Source: Adiantum capillus-veneris (Eukaryota; Streptophyta; Polypodiopsida; Polypodiales; Pteridaceae). From it: DNA of 64,000 bases. Below, piece after piece: positions 55,850 to 64,000 of the stretch (the stretch's first letter is position 1; each line of letters begins with the position of its first letter). Where the stretch lies: the NCBI GenBank assembly GCA_014529385.2, contig CM043944.1, forward strand, positions 76,149,884 through 76,213,883, given 5' to 3'. Both the position numbers and the translations under genes were made by a program. Below the pieces are notes generated by a model, which had not been told where the DNA came from, did no database searches, and was given only the letters and a program-made list of their open reading frames with translations.

Positions 55850-57166
55850 TTAAAATTGAAAAGTGTGTTCCCACTGATACTGGACTGGTTTCCAGTCTGG
55901 TGTGATCATAGTGGTACTGATTCTAAGATCAGTCTGGTCTGGCTCTACTGGTAGTGGTTCTGAAATTGGAACCAGTTGCACATGAAAAAGCCCAAAAGTA
56001 TCCAATTCTGGTATCTCTTGATCTGTAGTTCCCAATTCCCTAGTACCTTGTTCTTGCTCAGTATCTCTAGCTTTTGAATAGTAAACCTTGATCTTTGCAC
56101 CATTGTATACTCCTAGCAACAATAATCCAGATAAATCTTTTAGTCTACCTGTACCATTGGAGAAGACCTAGTCTACCTCAAATGGTCCTGCCCAAGCAAT
56201 CTTCAGGTTTGGCTTCTTCGGGCCCAGTTTAGACTGATAGAGAAGCACCAAATCTCCTTTCTGAAATTCCCGAACCTTGATTCAGTGATCATGCCAGTGC
56301 TTCCTTCCTTGTTGAACAATTTCTTGTTCCAGCATAGCTCGTTGCCTGAGTTCATCTAACTGCATCAGTTCATCTAGGCGCTTTTTTAGATTGTGGTTGA
56401 AGTCTAATCCATACTTCATAGCCATTCTCAGACTTGGGATAACAAACTCCATAGGAACCACAACTTCAGTGCCATACACCATTCTGAATGGTGTCATCCC
56501 AATAGTAGTGACCTTATAAGCTGTCCTATACGCCCATAGAGCAATCTGGAGTTTCAAATCCCACTGGTCTGGTTTCTTTTGCACCACCTTAGTGAGAATA
56601 GTCTTGATTGTCTTGGTACTACTTGTAGCCCGTCCATTGCATCTGGGATAATAAGGACTAGATTTTTGATGCTTGACTGAAAGAATATCCAATAGAATTT
56701 CCATAGTGTCATTGATAAAATGTGTTCCTTGGTCTGACACAATCTCTACTGGACATCCATATTGGTAGACAATATTCTCAAATAGAAACCTTGCAGTTGA
56801 CTTAATTGTGTTGTCAGGAACAGCTTTCGCTTCAACCCACTTAGTTACATAACAAGTAGCCATTACTATGTACTTATTCTTCCTGGGAGTAACCTTCTTA
56901 AAAGGTCCCATAAAATATAATCCCCATTTCATGAACACGCCCAGTGGTTGTACTGGCGTCAAAGAAGTCATATCTGTAGCTGTTGGGCGACCCATTCTTT
57001 GGCATACGTCACAAGTTTTACAAAAACTTCTAACATCAGCAATCAATGTTTGCCACCACAGACCAGCTTGCAGAATCTTCTTGTAGGTTACTTCGTTGGA
57101 AAAATGTCCACCAGATTCACCATCATGTGCTTCTGAAATCACTTGCATTCTTCCTTCCGTAGGCAC
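55850..57166 (-). pseudogene. Integrase of element E with altered catalytic residues
   Basis: Zinc module HDGESGGHFSNE and CKTCDVCQR is intact. In the core, the first Asp position reads MKWGLYFMGPF (Tyr for Asp), the second is present (IVSDQGTHF), and the Glu position reads CNGRATSSTKTIK (no Glu). So two of three catalytic acids are lost. The C-terminal region LQIALWAYRTAYKVTTIGMT and RMVYGTEVVVPMEF is well kept. After a stop near 56282 the tail continues in other frames to 55850 (LLGVYNGAKIKVYYSKA). Catalytically dead copy. Confidence 0.9.
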
Positions 57167-57268
57167 ACACCGTCGAAGTATACCATCAACACCCAGTCGA
57201 TAGAGTGACCCTCCGATGATAGTAAATTTTAAGCTTTTTATGACCAGAGCTTTCTTCTGGTTCTGATT

Positions 57269-58781
57269 CTAGTCCTCTGGAAAGGCACCTTGAGAGAGAA
57301 ACTGATAAACATCATACCATTCAGGATCAACTGATTCTCCTTCCTCTAGATGGAATAAGTCGGCGTCCACTGGTTCATCCCTCAGGGGTGATTCTGAATA
57401 ACCTTCCGTACTTCTTGACAGAAAATCAGCTCCACAGTGATTCTTGCCAGGCTTATGAAAAATTCTGAATTCAAACTCCATTAGGAACATCATCCATCTT
57501 ATCAACCTGCCTTGAATAATGACTTTATTAATAAAAAATAGCAGAGGCTGATGGTACACATAAAAATGGAACATCTTTCCCAACAGGTAGCATGAACTTT
57601 GTAGCACTAAAAACCATTCCAAGGGCTTCTCTCTCAGTAGTTGTATATCCTTGTTCATCCTGACTGAATCTTCGACTGGCAAAATAAACCGGATAATCAG
57701 TCCGTCCGTCTGGTTGAGCCAATATCGCCCCCATTGCCAATCGCGAAGCATCCACATGTACATGGAAAATAACATCCCAGTTTGGTTGCCTAAGGGCTGG
57801 TTTACTGATAATGGCCTTTTTCAGATTCTGGAAGCTCTCCTCACATTAAGCAATCCAGTTGAACTTACTGGTCTTCTTTGTAAGCTCATATAATGGTACT
57901 ACTTGAGAAGTAAAATTATGTACAAACCTTCTATAGAAATTAACATAACCCAGGAAAGAGCTCAACTCTGAAGCATTTCTGTGTTCTTTAGCTTGCTGAA
58001 CACATTGAATTTTGTCATTGGCCATTTCTATTCCATTTCGGGAAACCACATGTCCCAATAGCTGTCCCTTCCAGACTAGGAAAACAGATTTGAATGAATT
58101 CAAACAAATCCGCTTCTCTTGACAGCGTTTGAAAACCATTTCTAGGAATAGTAGGTGTTGTTCTTCATCTGAATATACAGTAAAGTCATCCATAAAAATG
58201 GTGAGGAAGCGATGAAGGAATTCATTAAACATCTCCATCATACACCGCTGAAAGGTAGCTGGTGCATTTCACAGGCCGAAAGGCATCACCAGATACATGA
58301 AAGCTCCCCACTCGGTGATGAAAGTGGTCTTCGCTCTATCTTCAGGAGCGATCTGTAACTGGTTATAGCCACTGTAACCATCCATAAAGCTATACATTTC
58401 ATATCCTGCGATCTCATCAAGAACATGTCAGTAAAAGGCAATGGAAATGGATCTTTGATAGTTTGGGCGTTGGGTTTCGTATAGTCAACACAGACTCTCA
58501 ATTTCCTAGTTCTTCTTAGGAACTACGACTATGGAAAATAGCCAATTGCTACTGGCCACCTATGTGATGAACCTAGCTTTGAGAAGATTATCAATCTCCT
58601 CTTTAACCTTCTTAGCATAGTTGGGGTTCATTTGGTATCTTTGCAGTCGTACTGGCCTAGCATCTAGCTTCAACAGTATTCGATGCTGACATACTTCAGG
58701 ATTCACTCCCTTTAGGTCTGTGTGCTCCCAAGCAAACACATCTTTGTAGTTCTGGAACATCTTGCATGCATTTTCCTTCAT
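57269..58781 (-). pseudogene. Reverse transcriptase and RNase H of element E
   Basis: RT begins FAWEHTDLKGVNPEVCQHRI (58781-58560), continues past a TAG with VCVDYTKPNAQTIKDPFPLP (58501-58286), and the catalytic IFMDDFTVYS is in 58241-57846 with the thumb LGHVVSRNGIEM and FLGYVNFYRRFVHNF. RNase H: MDASRLAMGAILAQPDGRTD (Asp), then YTTTEREALGMVFSATKF (Glu), frameshift, then FHKPGKNHCGADFLSRS (57460-57420). No second RNase H is seen before the integrase, unlike D. Multiple stops and frameshifts. Confidence 0.9.
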
Positions 58782-58789
58782 TGCCGGGT

Positions 58790-59707
58790 TGAGATGCTTG
58801 ACTATCCTCCGATCCTAGGTTCCATTCTTCCACTTCTTGGCCGTCTGGAAGCAACCAATTAGGCCCGCCTCCTTTCTGTTTGTTAGACTCTTCAACATAA
58901 CCCCAGGATGGTCCATTCAGTTCTGAATCAACATTCTGATCCAATGTGTGTCCTTTAGAACGTATTGGCTCCTCTACCATACCAGTATCAGTTGATTCCA
59001 CCAACCTTCCAGTTAACTGAACTGTTCTTTCCCCTGTGTTGATTTCAGTAAACTCATCGGGGAATTGATTTTTCTGCTTGTCGGCTTGCTCTTTATTCAG
59101 TAGAACTGCATTCAAGTCGATCTCTGCTAAAGGGAATATGTTCATGGCCGCTAACATTCGTTCTATCTTCTTGGCCCTGTATTTTTGGCATAACTCCTTT
59201 GGCCTCAGTTCTTTTCTCCAGCTCCTAGTATTGTTCGTCTGGATTTGAATTCTACCGCTGGCCCCTTCTATGGTTAAGGTTTGATTTGCATAGTCATGAA
59301 CATCATGTGCTATTCTCAACCATGGGCGCCCTAGCAACATCCTATATGCCCCTTGCACATCCAGAACTAAGAAACTGGTTTTAAATTTTTCCCTGTCGAC
59401 TCTTATCTACATATTTTCAATCATACCCGTCGCTTGTACCACTCTGTGATCTGCCATTCGCACTTTAAATGGTGCTGGCTTGAGATTCGTGATACCCATT
59501 CTCTGTTGGAGATGAACTCCCATTATGTTGATTCCTTCCTACTCCTCCATCCAAAATAACACTTGATAGAGGTTCCCATTGCTTCCTAACCTTGTAGTCC
59601 ACCTGAATGAGTGGAACTTCATCATATCGAACGGTCGTCAGGTCCACTATTCTGGCCTCTGCCTCACCTTTCCTGCGCTGTCTGATAAAGTTGTCCACTT
59701 CAGGCAA
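58790..59707 (-). pseudogene. Aspartic protease region of element E
   Basis: VPLIQVDYKVRKQWEPLSSV followed by ILDGGVG marks the active site, with DGG for D-S/T-G. A frameshift follows directly. The flap end MLLGRPWLRIAHDVHDY is at about 59340-59290 in the frame 59358-58696, which then runs through an acidic linker into the RT start. Confidence 0.85.
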
Positions 59708-59976
59708 GGTTTTTCTGATATCTTCCAGCTCTACGTCAACTTCTGAATTCTATCACAAATTTTAACATGAATTTCTTCTCTCTCTTGGTTAGATTGATTG
59801 TTAGAGCTCGAAGAGCTGGTATCTTCACACTGCCATTCCTCTTTTGCAATGCTTGCAATCCTTCCATGACCTCTCAATTCATCAGCCATTCCTTGTACCG
59901 CAGCCAACATGGTCTCAGGTATGGCCGGTATTGACTGATCTTTATCAGTTGATTGGGCTGGTATCCTCTGAATGAC

Positions 59977-61711
59977 TCAACCTTCCGAACTTTCTGGCTG
60001 CTCAAGCATCTTCTTGGCCAAATCCTCCGTGATTTTGGCCGCTAGCTCTCTCTGCTCTTGCCATTCATCTACCACCTTCTCTTTCCCCTTAGCCTTCCAA
60101 ATTTCTCTTTGTTGAGCCCACTTGCTACTGGTAGTATTGACTGGTGTTTCTGAAGTATCAAGAATTTCTTCAATCACTACACCCTTGCTTCTTGTGACTA
60201 CCCATACTGGGACTGGCTCTGGTGCCTTAGCCTTAGTAGTAGTAGGTGCAGTTGCGTCTGGGCATTGGGATGCAAAATGGCCATACTTACCACAAGTGTA
60301 GCAATTCATGCTTAGACTCTGGAAGTTTCCATGCCCTCTGTCTTGGCCCATACCCATTTGGAATCGGCCACGTCCTTGACCAATACCACTGGTACCTGGC
60401 CTCTCCTCTTGAGATACTTTGGTGGGTTCTACCTTCACTGGTTCAATATAGGCGACCACTGACAGGTCTGTGCCCTTCTTAAAGTGATGAATCCTAATTC
60501 CACAATTGTTCCATAAGTGACCAAAAGCCTTACAGTAAGTACATTGCAGGCACACGTTGGAGATATGGTCCTTGGATTTGCATTTCAAACACCAAGTCTC
60601 CATCTTCCGAACTGGTTGTTTGGTGTGGATAATTTTGGCAACCTGTCTAGCCATTTCTTCAATTTTCTCGGTCCAAGATCCCTTCTTTGACTTCTCCTTG
60701 GATCGTTCATTAGATCTGTTGGACACCTCACTGGAATTAGAACTTTCAGTAGCAGAACTACTACTATTGGACCTTCGCTTTTTGTGGCTCTTTTCATTCT
60801 TGGCGTGCTGTTCTAGCTTCAGTGCCCGTTGGACCAGATCATTGAATTTCTAGGTAGGAGCCGGTACCTCCTGCTCCCTACTCTTTTTGCTTCTAAAAGC
60901 ATTCAGAAACCATGCCCTCAACCTCTTATCAGATGGCGGTTCTTGTAACTGCCTTGTTAGCTCCTTGATCTTTTCCACATAGCTTCGGACAGATAGATGC
61001 CGTTGTTTGATCTTATCGAGTTCACAGAGGATATCTTCATCCCCTCTGTTGTCGAAATATTCCAATCTGAAGGCTTTAAGTAATTTTTTGTATGATCTGA
61101 GCTGGCAGGCGGGGTAATGGTAATACCATTTCCTTGCTGCCTCCTTCAAGGTTTGCGGGAAATATTCCCCCCAATCATCTTCATCAATATTTTTCAATTC
61201 AGCATACTGCTCAAAATCCTGTATGTGAACGTCTGGATCATCCTTATTACCTCCCTTGAATATTGGAAAAGAAATTTTCAGGGAAGTTGTGTAATCATTT
61301 CGATTACCACTGATCCTGCCGCTTCTCTTCTTGGATTTAGAATGGTGCTTGGAATTCTTCTTGCAATTGTCAGTGTCAGCATCCTAATCAATCTCTGTCT
61401 CTATCTCGGTGTAAGTGTCTTCTTTGGCCTGTCTGCTAGAAGTGCGGTGATTGCCTTTACTTCCCTTGGTACCCTCATCCCCCTGCCGGGACCGAGAACT
61501 CTTGGCTTTCCGTGCTTCCCTTTCTGCCCGTCGACTGGCAAGAATGACTGGACTGCTATGAGTCCTACGCCTCATCAGCCTGACTATGCTCCTCCTGAGC
61601 CTCAATGTCAGTCATCTTCTCTTGCTTGGGATCAGAATCTCTTCCTGACTCCTCAGGAATAGGATCAACACGGATGGTGGACTTCCGGCCACAACTAGAT
61701 TTGGGTGCCAT
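59977..61711 (-). pseudogene. gag of element E
   Basis: ATG at 61711 starts MAPKSSCGRKS as in O gag. The capsid-like domain is at 61290-60850 (DPDVHIQDFEQYAELKNIDE, EAARKWYYHYP, RSYVEKIKELTRQLQEPP) and is followed by TAG. The nucleocapsid frame 60726-59977 has a CX2C...knuckle WCLKCKSKDHISNVC, a second CTYCKAFGHLWNNC, and a third CYTCGKYGHFASQC. RNA-binding capability is thus triple-knuckle. Several stops precede the capsid region. Confidence 0.9.
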
Positions 61712-61764
61712 TGTTGAAAACTTCCAACTGGGAGAAGAGTCTTTCAGTCAACGAGCTTCAGCTC

Positions 61765-61782
61765 GAGCCACCATGATCACCA
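61765..61782 (-). other. Candidate primer-binding site of E
   Basis: Minus strand TGGTGATCATGGTGGCTC starts three bases inside the LTR end at 61786, in the same position as in O. Confidence 0.55.
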
Positions 61783-61785
61783 AAA

Positions 61786-62267
61786 TGGAATTGGAGCTGA
61801 TCTCTTGAGACAGCTAATTCCAATGTTAGAAGATTTCAACAACTAGTGTTAGAAGATTTCAGACAATAGTCTGGACAAAAATCAGAAACTGGACTGGAAT
61901 TTGGATACTGGAATAAGAATCAGACTTATGTACTGATAATAATATTCAGATTCAGAGTATTGGACACATAGTAAGTGTGGCTGGAATATCTGACATGATT
62001 GGGATTACATATAAAAGATTACAGTGAGTATGATATGATTTACAAAGAGAGTACAACCGACAATAACTGCCAATGATTGACAACTCAAGTACATGTTGCC
62101 AAAATGCGAACCCAAATGCCAACAATTTCCAACCCGATTACAATGTAATGGGCCCTATTTATACACCTTGGGTTTACCATAGTAATTACCGTAGTAATTA
62201 CTAACCAATTCGCTGCCCGTCTCATAAGAGAACGTTCCCACTTAGTGAAACTATTCAGCCATCTACA
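61786..62267 (-). repeat. 5' LTR of element E (482 bp)
   Basis: Same ends as the 3' LTR. It differs from it at a modest number of sites and by an extra ~12 bp CCGTAGTAATTA unit near 62185. TATA box on the minus strand near 62152-62165. Confidence 0.93.
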
Positions 62268-62272
62268 TCCAA

Positions 62273-63390
62273 CCAGGTGGACGCCCGTTCAATCAACTTG
62301 CCAATGATCGTGGCATCCCTTGACACAACCATTTGAAATATTATTGTAAGGGTTGTCTTCACTCGTGTCTTTAAGGTTGGTATTTAGCTTTGAATTTTCT
62401 TTGTAGTAGTTGATGACACTTCCCCCTTCCTTAAGTGATTCATATCTAATGTGTTGTTGTTGATATGTGAGTTGAGCTTTGACAGTCAAGGAAAATTTGC
62501 ATCTTGTTGCACATTCTCCTCTTTGTTGGCAATCGTGGCCGTGGAGATGGATTCGTCGACTTAATGATGGACCTGTTATGGATATCCTGCAATACTTCAC
62601 TAGCTTTAGCACCGTTGAGCTCCTTATGCTTGTTCTTGAGAGCTCTCTTGTCGACATTGTCATTGCTTTTTCATTGGATTTGTATTCCATTCTTCATCTT
62701 GACCTTGTTTGATGGAGCTTTTTTGTTGTTCGTGAAGGTAAAAATTTGCTCTAGACACGTAGTGGAGACCTGCAACTGTTGCTTTGATTCTCTAACTATT
62801 GATATGGGAAGCTATTTCCTTAAGTTGCTGATGTAGAAGGAATATATACAAGAGGATGGTGATAAGTGTTTCTAGATTAGGGTCTAAAACCTGGATGACT
62901 AAAGGAAAAAACCCAGGTGGGAAGAAAGTGCCTTTGGTATATGCTCTTATTGGAGTTTAGGATTTGAACTTGAAGTACTTGTTTATACGAGGTGAGTGCC
63001 TAGGAGAAACAAAGGAAGAGTGCCTAATGCAAGTGCCCATTATGGGACACTCTATATGCATATGAGAAATTTGTTGAACAAAAGCATGCAGTGTGAGATG
63101 GATATGATGGGTGCTTCAAGGAACAAATGTAGCACACATGACATCAAAGGAAATTGGATTAGCTTTCACATTTCCAAGAAGGGTTGTTGATGTAGAAGCT
63201 TCTTCACTCATATCTGATTGTGCTCCGTGCGTGTCTTTTGGACTTCCTCTCCCACTTCATTAGATGTAAAATACATAAACTTTGACCTTCTGCTCACCTA
63301 AACCAGCATGAGCAACACACCATAAATATGCTCAACTCTTTCAGCTTGAGCAGTACCTAGAATAGATAAGATGCTTAGAATATATATTAC
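62273..63390. other. Right-hand flank of E; no gene recognised
   Basis: Open frames are short and overlapping on both strands, with no recognisable domain. No LTR boundary is visible. Confidence 0.45.
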
Positions 63391-64000
63391 TTGAATTGAG
63401 AGGCGGAAGCGCAAAACAGACAAGATGGCCTCTACACCAAGACTATGAACAATAGCCTCATCATGGGAGGTAGACAATAGGGACACCACCTACCTTGTAA
63501 TGCGGCTAGGACACATGGTAGGGGGGTTGGCACATAGCACAAGGAAGATCTGAGAGAAGGAGAGAAAGGGAGAGGAAGAGGAAGAGGTCATTAGAGGGTC
63601 ATTAGTATAGGCTTCATAAACACCATAACACAAGGAAGATGTGAGAGAAGGAGATAGAGGGAGAGGAAGTGATCATTAGAGATTCGTTAATATAGGATTT
63701 ATAAACACCATACAAACATTCACAAGGGGAATTTCACATAATCAACATCTCACAAACTCATGTGTGCATGGTAACTCAAACTTCTTTTGGCCATTAAGAA
63801 ACCAACAAGAATAACCATAGCCAATACTATGCCAGAGTAGAACTTTGTACGCGTAGAGATGCATACATAAGGATGTACATATGAGAGCATGAGTGCTAGA
63901 GCTTGATTGTATGTGTTTACAAAAGATAAGGCCTCCATTTATAGGCCAAGAGAGTGATTAGAAAAGAGATTATGAGCAAGAGGATTTATTACAAAAAAAC
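63391..64000 (-). repeat. Diverged D-like LTR, truncated by the window end
   Basis: The plus-strand order of matches follows the D LTRs: GATGGCCTCTACACCAAGAC, AGGGACACCACCTACCTTG and GGCTAGGACAC near 63424-63514, a purine-rich tract at 63541-63600, and ATTTATAGGCCAAGAGAGTGATTAG near 63937-63961, equivalent to the D TATA region. Much more diverged than LTR1-3 are from each other, so a related family or an old copy. The start is approximate. Confidence 0.65.
63538..63711. repeat. Tandem duplication of ~85-90 bp inside the D-like LTR
   Basis: ACAAGGAAGAT-C/G-TGAGAGAAGGAGA ... GTCATTAG ... AAACACCATA occurs at 63538-63627 and again at 63630-63711, with small indels. Confidence 0.85.

Larger units (their letters stand above)
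51294..62267 (-). mobile_element. Complete but decayed Ty3/gypsy element E (same family as O)
   Basis: LTRs at 51294-51765 and 61786-62267. Flanking 5-mers are TCCAG (51289-51293) and TCCAA (62268-62272), a target duplication with one change. Minus-strand order: gag (61711-59977), protease (59707-59200), RT (58781-57846), RNase H (57755-57330), integrase (57166-56150), a long ORF3 (about 55640-51973), PPT, 3' LTR. There is one RNase H only, and a large ORF after integrase where Athila-type elements have theirs. Placed in the non-chromovirus (OTA-like) gypsy group by this layout; finer placement needs a tree. Confidence 0.9.

Overview
This 64 kb window is nuclear DNA of a land plant and consists almost entirely of LTR retrotransposons nested inside one another. 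I see no convincing single-copy host gene, rRNA or CRISPR array; tRNA genes were not systematically searched for. Plant assignment rests on three things: the Ty1/copia and Ty3/gypsy lineages present (including a gypsy element with a second RNase H, as in the Tat lineage), long intergenic (GA)n/(CA)n microsatellites, and the 'TE inside TE' architecture. A large-genome plant such as a fern, lycophyte or gymnosperm fits best, but that is inference and no species call is made.

Layout. 1-1223: Ty1/copia pol fragment on the minus strand, running off the window. 1224-2187: flank with (CT)n and (GA)n. 2188-48655: one outer gypsy element ('O', plus strand), whose ends are still marked by a CGGT target duplication. 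It now holds only its 5' LTR and gag (2188-4214), three pieces of a 3'-terminal ORF3 (18019-18122, 27584-28067, 47707-48169) and a truncated 3' LTR (48416-48655). Everything else between these is later insertion or rearrangement: a minus-strand chromovirus-like gypsy 'A' (4215 to about 9650), a plus-strand gypsy remnant 'G' (about 9660-10640), a pol-less LTR element 'C' (12190-18018), a divergent gypsy 'B' (18123-27583), and a three-LTR tandem gypsy 'D' (28068-47706, minus strand) that itself contains a 2.7 kb solo-LTR-like insertion 'F' (36574-39252). 48661-51293: right flank with another (GA)n. 51294-62267: a complete but decayed second copy of the O family ('E', minus strand) with both LTRs, PPT, candidate PBS and a near-perfect target duplication; it shows what O once encoded. 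62268-64000: flank ending in a diverged D-like LTR.

Most notable. (1) The three D LTRs show directly that the middle LTR is a mosaic: its left part carries LTR3 variants and its right part LTR1 variants, the signature of unequal homologous exchange. (2) The 5' LTR of B has lost its middle, replaced by an inverted 1.4 kb copy of B-type pol, so a read-through transcript would contain both arms of a long hairpin. (3) A pair of related ~70-residue small ORFs (U1, U2) lies upstream of gag in D and also inside the LTR of the otherwise different element B; I do not recognise the family. (4) Element C has LTRs and a gag-like ORF but no pol, and carries a ~328-codon unknown reading frame broken by one TAG.

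Functionally the coding regions are gag, protease, reverse transcriptase, RNase H and integrase modules, nearly all interrupted by stops or frameshifts; they are described as broken copies. All similarity and divergence statements come from reading the sequence by eye; no alignment or database search was run.
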